Of a DNA stretch of 38,199 nt, positions 1 to 9,207 are shown one piece after another. The DNA is from Bacteroidota bacterium. Lineage in GTDB: Bacteria > Bacteroidota > Bacteroidia > AKYH767-A > 2013-40CM-41-45. Location: positions 1 through 38,199 of the forward strand of contig SHNE01000015.1 of assembly GCA_004295015.1 (NCBI GenBank). Reading direction: 5' to 3'. Position numbers and translations under genes: made by a program. The first letter of the stretch is position 1; each line of letters opens with the position of its first letter. The notes under the pieces are model-generated. The model was not told the DNA's origin and searched no databases. It saw nothing but the letters and a program-made list of their open reading frames with translations.

Positions 1-140
1 TGAAATGTTGACAAGTCAATCCGATGAAATTAAAAGAGACTTATCAATATTTCAATGTCCAATGCAATTAAATAATTAACTTCGATTCTCCATTTTTAAA
101 TGGTCTGAAAAAAAGGGGAGCTTACAACTCGACAAGAATA
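1..140. other. Window edge and leader of a truncated gene; no intact gene
   Basis: A short open frame runs from the window edge to a TAA at 77-79. It could be the 3' end of an upstream gene, but 26 codons are too few to judge. The frame of the following T9SS gene is open from position 72, just after a TAA at 69-71. The residues it would encode before the first ATG (DSPFLNGLKKRGAYNSTRI) read like normal protein and continue the repeat style of the product. No signal-peptide-encoding start is visible. Confidence 0.4.
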
Positions 141-1940
141 ATGTTTGAGTATAATTCATCAGGAAATATTTTCATTCAGGAAAACTCAAGTTTTGACGGA
201 AGTGTGTGGGCGGTAAATTTCAGGAAAGAATATAACTATAACCTATCAGGAAAAGACTCCATTCAACTAGAGTACAGTTTTGTGAATAACGTATGGTCCC
301 TAAGCAATAAACGTAGCTGGACATATGATTCACTTGACAAAATGACCAGGAGAATAACCGAAGCCTTTTCGAATAACGTATTTCAGGTTGTTGAAGACAT
401 TAGAACAGACTATTCTTTAAGCCCTCCCGGATACGTTCGGGTAGACAGCATTTATATAGGTTCTATGGGCAACTTAGTGTTGGTAAACATTAATCTGTAT
501 CAGTACAGCAATTCAGATTCATCCAAATTTTTAGTATTAAGCTCTCCATTTGTTATTATGTTCGGGGGTGTTAGTATGTGGGAGTGGTATCGTTGTGGAG
601 ACACGCTGTGGGATAGGCAAGGGCTTATAACCGGATGGTGGTATGACGGAACTTTCGATTCGAATTGCAATCCGATAAATTATAATGATGGAACTGCATC
701 AAACTCATCAGGAGTTCATTCAAATCAATTTGATTACACTTATCTCAATTGTCAGAAAATGAAAGTTCTTCTTTCTGCAGAAAAAAGTAAAATATGCGAA
801 GGCGACAGCATTCTTCTTGCTGCTAACGTTTTTGGTGGTACTCCACCTTATCAATATCAGTGGACATCAAACAACGGCTTGATGAATGCTACAAATTCAC
901 ACCCTACTATTAATCCTGATTCCACTACCAAATACTTCATTACAGTAACAGATGCAAATCTGCTTCATTGGTCGGATTCGATTGAGGTAAAAGTCGATCC
1001 CTTTATCCACGCAAATGTAAATATTCTTTCAATTGACACTTCCAGCAACTGTAACAGTGCCCTACTTGTGGCATCGAACACTCGTGGTGCGTGGCTGGTC
1101 TGGCTATTTGACAACAGCTACACGTCAAATCATGATACGGTTTTTTTAGCTCGATTTAACGGTTCATATTCGATACAAATTAATTCCGGTGTATGCCCGG
1201 CTCAATTTGATACGCTGGTTTTAACTTCGCTTATCCATCCTGCACCAATAGTAAATGTCAATAAAGGTTGTAACCAACTTTTTGCCCATTCAGCAACAGC
1301 AACCCTCTACAAATGGTATTTGAATTCTGATACCAATGTATATTTCATAGGTGATACGATAGATATCTTAGTCAACGCCAATTATTTTATAATTGCTGAA
1401 GATTCTCTTGGCTGTGTTTCGGACAGAGATTTTACATATTTCGAAATGTTCAAACTAATACCTTCTTTCGGAAACGCATGTAATGATAGCTGTCTGGGAA
1501 GAGCAAACGTGCAAGTTTTACCGCCATATTCTCCATATTCATATCAATGGTCAAATGGTGACACCCTTTCGTTTGCTGATAGTTTATGTAATTCCATTGT
1601 GAGTCTAACCGTAACTGATCGAGATGGCTGTCAATTAACTGCGATTGATTCTTGCTTAGGCGTTAGCATTTTCGAAATCGATAACGCTATAAAGAGAATA
1701 AATGTGTTTCCAAATCCTGCTTCTACAGTTTTGCATCTTGATTTAATGAATACTGATTTCAATTTCCCGATTCATTGGCAAGTGATGGATGTATTTGGAA
1801 GAATTATAGACGACGATATTATTCATGAAAACGATATCAAGTTGAATGAAAACATGTATTCTTCAGGAATGTATATCTTCCGAATCACTAAAGATTCAAA
1901 GTACAAGGGAGGTGGGAAATTTATTGTACGGAAAAACTAG
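141..1940 (+). pseudogene. T9SS-sorted secreted protein, probably 5'-truncated (C-terminal part)
   Basis: The 599 residues read as the C-terminal part of a secreted surface protein. Residues about 1-200 hold tyrosine-rich YD/RHS-like repeats (for example SWTYDSLDKMTRR). Residues about 210-290 form a PKD/Ig-like domain (ICEGDSILLAANVFGGTPPY, then YQWTSN). Residues about 440-510 resemble a SprB-type repeat with paired cysteines. The last 80 or so residues are a type A T9SS sorting domain, with INVFPNPAST near its start and a GMYIFRI strand close to the end. T9SS cargo needs an N-terminal Sec signal, and none is present. The frame continues upstream of the ATG with protein-like sequence until a TAA at 69-71, and no well-placed ribosome site precedes the ATG. 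I infer a gene that lost its 5' end, although a non-secreted product starting at 141 cannot be excluded. SprA, the translocon for this class of cargo, is encoded later in the window. Confidence 0.6.
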
Positions 1941-1960
1941 TCAATTACTCGAATACGAAT

Positions 1961-2020
1961 TCTCAGACTACACTCACCAATGCTGTGCACATAATTAATG
2001 GCACTATTTAGTCTTGAGAA
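1961..2020. repeat. Interrupted inverted repeat between convergent genes
   Basis: The arms ttctcagacta (1961-1971) and tagtcttgagaa (2009-2020) are complementary over 11 pairs with one bulged base, around a 37-base spacer. It lies just after the stop of the T9SS gene and just before the 3' end of the Wzi-like gene, where a bidirectional terminator would sit. There is no clear T-run on either side, so the function is uncertain. Confidence 0.35.
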
Positions 2021-2036
2021 TAATTTATCAGGAACT

Positions 2037-3626
2037 TTAAAAATCAAAATAATAATTCTCCAATGCCATTCTTAAACCGGCATAGATAAACAGAGAGCGA
2101 TCATCTGAATTGGCATTTTGAAATTGTCGGGATGCTACGCCTAACTCTATATTGAAATTAGTTTTAGGATTCACGAGATAGTTCAATCTAAGATCGACCG
2201 AATTCAAAGTGCTTTCCAATCCCTGAAACATTCTGTTATTATATTCCTGAGAACGGGTTTCATAGCTTTTGAAAATATCATTACCCAGATTAGAATTGGC
2301 AGTGTCTCTACCCAATTTAGCGTACTGAACTTTCAACTCAAGAAATATATTTCTCCAACGGTAATTGATAAAAGAAACCGATTCTGCGAAATTAGCTCCC
2401 AAGGGATGAGCCAGTGGTTGATTATAATGCGTGTAATTCTGAGAATTTGTTCTGTGCTGATAGGTATATGGTCTCACGAAATTAAATTCGGTCTGCAAAT
2501 TCAGGTTCTTGATTCGAAACAGATCAAAAGTTTTTACTCCAAGCTGGAAGGCTTGCTTATTTCCCCACCACCCATTACCTGCTCTTACTTCATCCAACAA
2601 TAATTCATCCAGCATTAGCTGGCCATAGAAAATTATTTTCTTCGTTACTCTCAATTTCATATTTAGCCCTAACAAGGCGTTGTCAGGTGAGTCAGCTGAA
2701 TTTTCTACAGGTCGCAAAAATATTATTGGATTGAGATAATGCAATTCATAGCCTCGTGATGCAGCAGGTGCCCACATTACCGTTTCAAAAAGTCCGATGT
2801 TAAGCCAATTGGTTTTTCCGATATTGACATCCAAATGATGCATCGTTGAATACTTTTTAAAATAGCCGACATTTTCTTCATGCGCAGTACGCAGGTCTTG
2901 CATCACTGCATAGTACACTGCATAACGGAATTTCCAGAATGACATCTGTATTCTTAAGAAAGGATAATTGTATGTATTATCCGAAAGCAACAAAGAACGA
3001 TACCCTTCTCCAATAAAATTTTTGTCGTGCGCGAAAAGGAAATCGAAATGTTTGTCCAGCTTATATCCTATTCCACCAAATGACTGACTGAAATCGAAGG
3101 TTTCATTTTCAAGAACCTTCACCTTACCCTGTCCGGGCACCACTTTCTCTTGCCTGATCAGGCTATCCACATAATTTACATAGCGTGCCTGGTTCTCATG
3201 AAAGCCGGTGTAGAAATAAAATTTATCCTTTACGTTAGCCTGTACAAGAACTCCCTTGGTATTCACAAAAACATTTCTTCCATTTTCTCTGTCCTGCCCA
3301 AGTTGCAGATTAAACACCGGATCAATTGAAAGAATGATATCATCCTTATCAACCTGAATAAAATGTTCTTTGAATAATTTTCTCCCCACCCATGTAGAAT
3401 AGAATTTCCCCTTCCCTTTACGACCTGAAAAAATTGAATCATAAGGCATAATTTCTTTCAGCTCCAAGACCGAATAAGGCTTTATCGAAGAATGAAAACC
3501 GCTTGTGTCCCTTGCAAGGAAAGATCCTATACGTGTGTTCATATCGCGGTTCAGGGGAAACAGTCGCTCCTGAGCAGCGAGAGTTGCTGAAGCTAGAACT
3601 AAAATTGTCAGTAAAAGAAGACGCAT
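2037..3626 (-). CDS. Wzi/RemB-like outer-membrane beta-barrel protein
   Basis: The 529-residue product begins with a Sec signal peptide (MRLLLLTILVLASATLAAQ) and continues as alternating aromatic and polar strands typical of an outer-membrane barrel. The segments KNFIGEGYRSLLLSD, YELHYLNPIIFLRPVE and GQLMLDELLLDE are what I recognise from the capsule-assembly Wzi family and from Bacteroidota proteins annotated as gliding protein RemB. Wzi of enteric bacteria anchors capsule to the outer membrane; RemB is implicated in Flavobacterium gliding. The gene lies 36 bases downstream of the polysaccharide deacetylase gene on the same strand, so the two are probably co-transcribed, and a role in holding or exporting surface polysaccharide fits. 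The family assignment is fairly firm. The exact role is inferred. Confidence 0.7.
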   Translation of the reverse strand: MRLLLLTILVLASATLAAQERLFPLNRDMNTRIGSFLARDTSGFHSSIKPYSVLELKEIMPYDSIFSGRKGKGKFYSTWVGRKLFKEHFIQVDKDDIILSIDPVFNLQLGQDRENGRNVFVNTKGVLVQANVKDKFYFYTGFHENQARYVNYVDSLIRQEKVVPGQGKVKVLENETFDFSQSFGGIGYKLDKHFDFLFAHDKNFIGEGYRSLLLSDNTYNYPFLRIQMSFWKFRYAVYYAVMQDLRTAHEENVGYFKKYSTMHHLDVNIGKTNWLNIGLFETVMWAPAASRGYELHYLNPIIFLRPVENSADSPDNALLGLNMKLRVTKKIIFYGQLMLDELLLDEVRAGNGWWGNKQAFQLGVKTFDLFRIKNLNLQTEFNFVRPYTYQHRTNSQNYTHYNQPLAHPLGANFAESVSFINYRWRNIFLELKVQYAKLGRDTANSNLGNDIFKSYETRSQEYNNRMFQGLESTLNSVDLRLNYLVNPKTNFNIELGVASRQFQNANSDDRSLFIYAGLRMALENYYFDF

Positions 3627-3662
3627 AATTTTTTGAATGAATAATATAGCGAAGAAAGATCT

Positions 3663-4511
3663 TTAGACTTTAATAATCGATGTTTGCTCCCAATCTATGT
3701 GATTATCTGCAGTCGGAAGATCTACAAAGTTATAATCCTCCAAAAGCCTGCGAAGTTTATTTTCAGAACTTTTCAAACCGACATACGACATAAACTTTCG
3801 TTTAAGAGGAAGTGAATTGATTCTCGGCTGTCCGGGGTCAAAATCTCTGGGATGGAAATAAGTCATCACGTATTCTGACTTATTGAACGATTCACGGATG
3901 AAAGAATAAGGTAAAGCCCGAAAATATCCGCCTCCGGAAAAGACAATATCCCTTCCGAGAAGACGCCGGGTGTTCATCGGAAACTCCTTAAGTACGGCGC
4001 CATTTACGATAACCCGACAAGGCTGTGCAGACCCGAATCCGGGGAAGCCTCCATGCGATCGCCTGGCCGGAAAAACAGAACTGTCTATTGTGAATCCACA
4101 TTCCAACAAAAGCTCAAAGAACCAGGGAGTGTGAGGAGTAACCGAAAAACCTGGAGCGCGATAAGTATCAACTGAAGTTCCACATAGGTTCTCTAATTCT
4201 TGTTTTGCACGGAGCGTGTCTTCTTTAAAACTCTTCGGACTTTGGGTATAAACCAATTCATGTAAATCAGAATGACAGGCGATATGCTGTGATTTAGCTA
4301 TTTGCTTAATCAAAGCGGGATGTTTTCTTGCCATCCAGCCAAGACAAAACCAGGTTGCCTTCTGTTTTTTCTCTTCTAATATATCGAGAAGTCGATTAGC
4401 ATTCGCCTCAATTCGTGGTTCGAAATTATTCCAGGCTTCCGGAGAGGCGATCGAGGCATGATCCAGAATATGAAACCAATCTTCAAGATCTATGCTTAGA
4501 ATATTCAACAT
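3663..4511 (-). CDS. Polysaccharide deacetylase, DUF3473 type
   Basis: This 282-residue NodB-fold enzyme would hydrolyse N- or O-acetyl groups from a polysaccharide using a divalent metal. The visible metal and catalytic motifs are SIDLEDWFH near the N-terminus (Asp8, Asp11), HSDLH at 80-84 and RAPGFS from Arg118. The C-terminal part, including YFHPRDFDPGQPR, matches the DUF3473 extension found in deacetylases of exopolysaccharide loci. There is no signal peptide, as is usual for this subfamily, so it probably acts in the cytoplasm. It is followed after 36 bases by the Wzi-like gene. A near match to a Bacteroidota promoter element (TAGCTTTTG, one base longer than the consensus) lies about 30 bases upstream of the ATG. 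Confidence 0.85.
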   Translation of the reverse strand: MLNILSIDLEDWFHILDHASIASPEAWNNFEPRIEANANRLLDILEEKKQKATWFCLGWMARKHPALIKQIAKSQHIACHSDLHELVYTQSPKSFKEDTLRAKQELENLCGTSVDTYRAPGFSVTPHTPWFFELLLECGFTIDSSVFPARRSHGGFPGFGSAQPCRVIVNGAVLKEFPMNTRRLLGRDIVFSGGGYFRALPYSFIRESFNKSEYVMTYFHPRDFDPGQPRINSLPLKRKFMSYVGLKSSENKLRRLLEDYNFVDLPTADNHIDWEQTSIIKV

Positions 4512-4618
4512 GCCTGTTTTTTTTCAATGATACAAGATACCAAAAGCTAATCAGGAATCAGAACAACAGGATTAGGAGAGATAGAATTTCATGTTCGATG
4601 ATCCGGAAAAAATTGGGC

Positions 4619-4647
4619 ACAAAAAAGCCCCGCATGAACGGGGCTTT
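4619..4647 (-). terminator. Rho-independent terminator of the cold-shock gene
   Basis: Read on the minus strand this is a 9-bp stem, AAAGCCCCG with CGGGGCTTT, around a 6-base loop, followed by TTTTTTGTG. It begins 25 bases after the stop codon of the cold-shock gene. It could also end read-through transcripts arriving from the exopolysaccharide operon upstream. Confidence 0.85.
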
Positions 4648-4671
4648 AAGGCAAATATTGTAATGAAGAGA

Positions 4672-4863
4672 TTAAGCCAATCTAACATTAACGGCGTTCA
4701 AGCCTTTTTTACCTTCCTGGAGATCGAATACTACTTCGTCATTTTCACGAATTTCTTCTTTCAAACCAGTTACATGCACGAACACTTCTTTATCAGAACC
4801 GTTCATTTTAATAAATCCAAAACCTTTTGTTTGGTTAAAGAATTTTACTACTCCATTTTCCAT
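4672..4863 (-). CDS. Cold-shock domain protein (CspA family)
   Basis: A 63-residue single OB-fold nucleic-acid chaperone that binds single-stranded RNA and melts secondary structure. RNP1 (KGFGFI, 13-18) and RNP2 (VFVHV, 27-31) are intact, and the length is normal for the family. It is monocistronic: a perfect -7 element lies 30 bases upstream and a strong terminator follows. It sits between the exopolysaccharide operon and the deacetylase/Wzi pair on the same strand. Which cold-shock paralogue it is, and whether it is cold-induced, cannot be told from the sequence. Confidence 0.95.
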   Translation of the reverse strand: MENGVVKFFNQTKGFGFIKMNGSDKEVFVHVTGLKEEIRENDEVVFDLQEGKKGLNAVNVRLA

Positions 4864-4892
4864 TGTTACAAGTATTAAATAATTAATTTGTG

Positions 4893-4900
4893 CAAATGTA
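4893..4900 (-). promoter_or_regulatory. -7 element of the cold-shock gene promoter
   Basis: The minus strand reads TACATTTG, an exact match to the Bacteroidota -7 consensus TAnnTTTG. It implies transcription starting near 4886 and a leader of about 23 bases. I find no good TTG at the usual -33 distance. Confidence 0.5.
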
Positions 4901-5024
4901 ATACTTATCTGATTAGAACCTAATGAAAAGACTATTAATCAGTTAAATATTTTTTTATGCCCTCGATTTCACTCTTTTCGACCCGGTAATTCTCCAAAAT
5001 TCAGCAAATTCTCTGCCTTGCATC

Positions 5025-6095
5025 CTAAAAAATGTCATAGTCGCCAAAGGTAAAAAACCAGGCTTTAAAGTCCATAAGCTGCTTATAGTCAGGCGTTTCC
5101 TCATGTATCCGAAGGATTAAATCCAGTTGTTGAGGTAAGAATCTTTCGGGAACCTTGTAAAATCCGGCCTTTTTAAGAAAAGCAAATTCAAGGGAATTGC
5201 CTTGCATTGCAGATATAATGATTTCAATATCATTCTTTTGCAACATATCAAAGAGCAGATCAAGGATTTCCTTTCCCGATTGCAAGTCTTCTGTGCAAAT
5301 AAAGTCCATCAAAATGCCACATTTCAAGCCATAAACTTCCCTGGCCCGGATCACTGCCAATGCATTCATTTTTCCACCCTTCACACTCTTGAACAGATGA
5401 TACTTTCTCAGTGGAATATCAAGATATCTCCAACGCAAATAATCCAGTGAACGGTAACTACAGATTTTCTTTGAGGCAATAAATCTCTCGAGAAAACCTT
5501 CGTAAAGCGATTTGTCCTGGTTTGGATTAAAAAAAGAAATCCCATTTGGATTTTCAACAGGTATAAGTTCTGTGTCTAATTCGATTTCCGCACCATGTTT
5601 AAGTCTTTTTTTGGTAAAGAGATGCCACAAGACAGATTTCGGCCGGAAAGTTTTCATCAAAAAAGGTACCCGGCCGAGCGCTTCAAATTTAAGTTTTTCG
5701 ATGAATACCGGGTATGAATTAGCATTGGGTATTCCAATTGTAAACACATTTTTCTGAAGAGAGCATGTTTGATAAGTCAATTCTGCCAACTTAGGAAATA
5801 AGGCGTTTCCCCGGTGCATGGGATGTGTGAGTGTATTCAAGGATAATGATCCTTCAATAATTTTTCCATTCACAACATATTTTCTGGGAATGACAACATA
5901 CTGCGATACAAATTTTTCACCCTCTGAAGCTACATGAATCAATGCTTTTCCATCCGGGTTTCTACTGTACTCCCAATTCAAATATTCAGGGCTTGATATT
6001 TCTTTGCCCGGATAAGTTGATTCAGTAAGACGAATAAGTCTTGAATAATCAGGATCTGTGAATTCTTCTAATCTATATACGATGCTTTCTTTCAT
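5025..6095 (-). CDS. GNAT-type acyltransferase of the exopolysaccharide locus
   Basis: This 356-residue protein looks like an N-acyltransferase of the GNAT superfamily. The acetyl-CoA-binding motif A is recognisable at about residues 90-102 (THPMHRGNALFPKL), followed by IGIPNANSYPVF. The length suggests two GNAT-like halves, as in FemAB/MprF-like proteins, with a C-terminal half containing DFICTEDLQSGKEIL. Its ATG lies inside the end of the preceding glycosyltransferase gene (23-base overlap), so the two are translationally linked. Acylation of an amino sugar in the polysaccharide repeat is the natural guess, but the acceptor cannot be read from the sequence. It is the last gene of the exopolysaccharide run. 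Confidence 0.65.
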   Translation of the reverse strand: MKESIVYRLEEFTDPDYSRLIRLTESTYPGKEISSPEYLNWEYSRNPDGKALIHVASEGEKFVSQYVVIPRKYVVNGKIIEGSLSLNTLTHPMHRGNALFPKLAELTYQTCSLQKNVFTIGIPNANSYPVFIEKLKFEALGRVPFLMKTFRPKSVLWHLFTKKRLKHGAEIELDTELIPVENPNGISFFNPNQDKSLYEGFLERFIASKKICSYRSLDYLRWRYLDIPLRKYHLFKSVKGGKMNALAVIRAREVYGLKCGILMDFICTEDLQSGKEILDLLFDMLQKNDIEIIISAMQGNSLEFAFLKKAGFYKVPERFLPQQLDLILRIHEETPDYKQLMDFKAWFFTFGDYDIF

Positions 6096-7176
6096 AGACT
6101 TCCCGAAGGAGTTGCAAATATTTTTCGCCTATTAATTCCCAGGAATACTTAGCAGATATTCTTTCAAAAGACGATTTCCGTAATGAATTAATTTTACTCT
6201 CGGGCATTTTCTCCACCGCATTTATCAGGAGGCCTAAGTCTTCCGCATTACGAAAATACAATTGTTCTTCGGTATTTACTTCACGGTTGAAAATATTATC
6301 ATGACAAATACACAGACAGGAGGCGGACATTGCCTCTAATAATGATGGATTGGTACCTCCGACGCTGTGTCCATGCAAGTATGCAAAGGCCGCTCCACGC
6401 ATAGAATCAAGAGTTTCCTTATTATAAATAGAATTTGCAAAACGAATCTGTTCACTGCTGTAAGCCTGAAGTTTCCTTACATACGCAGTTTTTTCCAGCC
6501 CACCAACAATGAGTAATTTTTTCAAGGTTCCCGACTCCAAATATCCTTGTATAATTTCAAGAATATGGTTTTCAGGAACCAGTCTGGCTATGATCAAATA
6601 ATAATCCCCTTGTGTAAGATAATATTTCTCCAAAACAGCTTGACTGACTGCCATGGCAGGTGATGCTCCATAGGTTATAACATGCACTTTCTCTTCCGGA
6701 CAATTTAATTCTTGCTTCCAATATACTCCGACTGCACCTGAATCTGCAATTATTATATTACTGTACTTTTTTGTGAACCATTGGGCAGTGCGGACGAAAA
6801 TTTTTTTGAAGATGGAAAACTTTGATCGAAGGTGTTCGAGTCCATCAACATTCGTTAGTAAAACTGAATGTTTCTTTTTGAAAAACGGATAAAATGGCGC
6901 TGCCCCTACTCCACAAATCAGCACGACATCATAATAAGAAGCTGTCTTTCTTAATGAGTCAATGTAAAATAATAAAGGATTCCTGCTTTTTTTATACGCT
7001 GATTCTCTGATCTGCACTCCGTCATTTTTTTTAGTCAGATCAGAATTCCCTTTTTCACCAAAGACAGTAACATCATAACCTGCCTTTGATAGAACTGATG
7101 AAATCTGTTCCACAAAAGTTTCGAAGCCTCCATAACGGGCAGGAATGCCACGCGATCCTATGATTGCAACTTTCAT
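6073..7176 (-). CDS. Glycosyltransferase with DUF1972 N-terminal domain (GT4-like)
   Basis: The 367-residue enzyme starts MKVAIIGSRGIPARYGGFET, the hallmark of DUF1972 glycosyltransferases, several of which are annotated as rhamnosyltransferases. A GT-B C-terminal half follows, with GGTNPSLLEAMSASCLCICH contacting the nucleotide sugar. I chose the ATG at 7176. It sits one base after the stop of the previous glycosyltransferase gene, whereas the in-frame TTG at 7185 would add only three residues. The product would add one sugar to the lipid-linked repeat on the cytoplasmic face of the membrane. Donor and linkage cannot be inferred. Confidence 0.85.
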   Translation of the reverse strand: MKVAIIGSRGIPARYGGFETFVEQISSVLSKAGYDVTVFGEKGNSDLTKKNDGVQIRESAYKKSRNPLLFYIDSLRKTASYYDVVLICGVGAAPFYPFFKKKHSVLLTNVDGLEHLRSKFSIFKKIFVRTAQWFTKKYSNIIIADSGAVGVYWKQELNCPEEKVHVITYGASPAMAVSQAVLEKYYLTQGDYYLIIARLVPENHILEIIQGYLESGTLKKLLIVGGLEKTAYVRKLQAYSSEQIRFANSIYNKETLDSMRGAAFAYLHGHSVGGTNPSLLEAMSASCLCICHDNIFNREVNTEEQLYFRNAEDLGLLINAVEKMPESKINSLRKSSFERISAKYSWELIGEKYLQLLREVYERKHRI

Positions 7177-7177
7177 A

Positions 7178-8296
7178 TTATGCAATAAGTTTACTAAACT
7201 TTCCTGCTATTTCAGTCCAGCTATGATTTTCAAGTATAGTCCGGGTGGCATTCTCCGAAAGTTTTTTTTGTAAATCAGAATCGCTCAGCAATAAATTAAG
7301 TGCGCGACTCAATTGATCCGGATCATCAACATCAACCAGTAGGGCATCATAATTATCACGAAGCATTTCTTCAAAAGCTTTCAATCTTGTGGCAATAACC
7401 GGAACAGCATAAGACATTGCCATCATGAGAACCCCGCTTTGATAAATTCGTCTGTAAGGAAGAACAAGGAGGTCGGCTGCACTAAATAATAAATTGCGTT
7501 CCTCCTTGCTGATTTGTCTTATCATCAAATGAACATTTCTGCTGATTGGTTCAAGATCTATAATATCCTGGTAATTTTTGAAAGAGCCATCACGCATTCG
7601 ACCTGCAATAACAAGCTCGGAATTCGAGTCTGCTTTTTTCCAGGCATGAAGCAAGATGTCAAGGCCTTTCGTCGATTTAATCATTCCAAAAAACAAAACG
7701 ATTTTTTTATCAGGTGACAACCCCAATCTTTCTCTTGATTGCTTCTTACTTAGCTGTCCGGAAGCCGGTTTCAGGAAATCACCATGTGGAATAATATGAA
7801 TTTTATTAGAAGCATTGCTACTGATGCGTTCACACAATTCTTCCTTCACAAAATTATTATGAACGATTAATACGTCCGCCAAGTTCTCACATATTCGTTT
7901 CAGGCGGGATGCGTTGGTTGTCTGAATGAAGCTTTCCACATCATGAACAATGACCATTGTTCTCATTCCATGTGCCCGAATTTTCTCCAGCACCCATTCA
8001 TCCATTCTGTTAAAATGAAAAACATGAATGATCACTGAACTACAGTTCCGCAGCTTTGCATGTCGGATGATCTTAAGATACTTTAAGGGTAACAAGAGGA
8101 GACCGGACAAACTGTGGCCGATGGATTCCGAGAAGAAAGGGAAAGACTTTTCAGGAAACTCATTCCAAAGAAAGTTTGAGTAAATGAGCCCATCAATATT
8201 TATCATTGAGAGTGCAGACAACAGGCTGGCATCATAGGTATCCATTCCGGCCTTGATTCCGATGGGATCTATAATGGCAACTTTCTTCGTCTTCAT
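7178..8296 (-). CDS. Glycosyltransferase family 4
   Basis: A 372-residue GT-B fold glycosyltransferase. The second Rossmann half is clear: KIVLFFGMIKSTKGLDIL, then LLFSAADLLVLPYRRIYQSG and SYAVPVIATRLKAFEEML, where the donor sugar nucleotide binds. The ATG shares its A with the TAA of the interrupted sulfotransferase gene (TAATG), an arrangement typical of translational coupling. The following glycosyltransferase gene begins one base after its stop. It probably acts in the cytoplasm on the undecaprenyl-linked repeat unit. Specificity is unknown. Confidence 0.85.
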   Translation of the reverse strand: MKTKKVAIIDPIGIKAGMDTYDASLLSALSMINIDGLIYSNFLWNEFPEKSFPFFSESIGHSLSGLLLLPLKYLKIIRHAKLRNCSSVIIHVFHFNRMDEWVLEKIRAHGMRTMVIVHDVESFIQTTNASRLKRICENLADVLIVHNNFVKEELCERISSNASNKIHIIPHGDFLKPASGQLSKKQSRERLGLSPDKKIVLFFGMIKSTKGLDILLHAWKKADSNSELVIAGRMRDGSFKNYQDIIDLEPISRNVHLMIRQISKEERNLLFSAADLLVLPYRRIYQSGVLMMAMSYAVPVIATRLKAFEEMLRDNYDALLVDVDDPDQLSRALNLLLSDSDLQKKLSENATRTILENHSWTEIAGKFSKLIA

Positions 8297-9207
8297 TAAA
8301 TCTTTTTCTGTTTGAGCCAGGAACTAAGATCTCTTCCAATGAGATCCTGTAAGCGAAGTATGTCATCTCTGTATATCGCTCTAAGATAGGCTTCAGAGGC
8401 AGGAGAAATACTCATAGGCTGAGCTGTTTTACTATTCCATCTGTCAAATTGCTGACGAATACCTTTTTTCCAGCTATCCGGAAACTGATTAAGAATATGA
8501 AATTTCAATCGACTTTCGGAAGTAACAAGTCTGCCTAAAAAATTCCATTTAGGCTGGTAGGAATAATTTCTCACATCCTCTGCTTGAAATATATGCTGCT
8601 CATCCACATTCAGAAAGCGACAAATAACCCGGAGCATTCCTTCAGTATCTGAAATCATATCGTCGAGCAACACTATTTTAACTGACTTGAATGCGCTTAA
8701 GTAAGCATGCACTTGCTTAAAATACATTCCCCTGTCAATATAAAAGTAATCAAAACTATATCCCTTCTTTTTCCGTTCCGCTTCTCTTGAAAGTGCTTCG
8801 TCAAAACTAAGCTCTTCACGACCATCTCTAACTCTCCACATATACTGAGAAAAGGCTCTGTATACAGGGTTTCTCAGCATAATGAGAATTTTCAATTAAT
8901 GATGATCCGGATGATACTCTAAAATATTCTGAATGGTTTGATCATAAAGATATAAATAGGGAGTTGAGATTTCTCCACAAACCTGATTTTCCTTTGCCGG
9001 CTCAAACAGCTTATAATACTGTTCAGGAGAATGTACAGCAAAAGCAAACTTGCCATTCACATACTCAGGAGCCTTCTCCGGAAATGAAAAAAAACAAGGC
9101 TCCTTTCTGGAGGGTAGAAACAATGAGGGATGCTGCCTTAAATAGTAATGCAAGGAAGTAGTTCCGGCCCTTGCGGCGCCAACAACAAGGAAATGCGGAG
9201 CTTTCAT
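8296..9207 (-). pseudogene. PAPS-dependent sulfotransferase interrupted by an in-frame TAA
   Basis: Two consecutive stretches in the same frame encode one sulfotransferase of about 303 codons. The first 103 residues hold the 5'-phosphosulfate loop (GAARAGTTS, 10-18). A TAA at 8896-8898 then interrupts, and the frame resumes at once with LKILIMLRNPVYRAFSQY, whose Arg (codon 112) and Ser (codon 120) form the 3'-phosphate site. No frameshift is involved, only a single nonsense codon between HPDHH and LKILIML. The two PAPS-binding halves lie on either side of the stop, so neither fragment should work alone. A TTG directly after the stop could restart translation. The start overlaps the O-antigen-type gene (ATGA) and the end overlaps the next glycosyltransferase gene (TAATG). 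If intact it would sulfate a sugar using PAPS made by the CysCDN genes upstream. A base-call error remains possible. Confidence 0.85.

Noticed and set aside
8296..9207. Stop-codon reassignment or a programmed readthrough as the explanation of the sulfotransferase TAA
   Set aside because: TAA ends several other genes here normally (for example both genes flanking 7178 and 8296), and no stimulatory element is evident; a nonsense change or base error is simpler.
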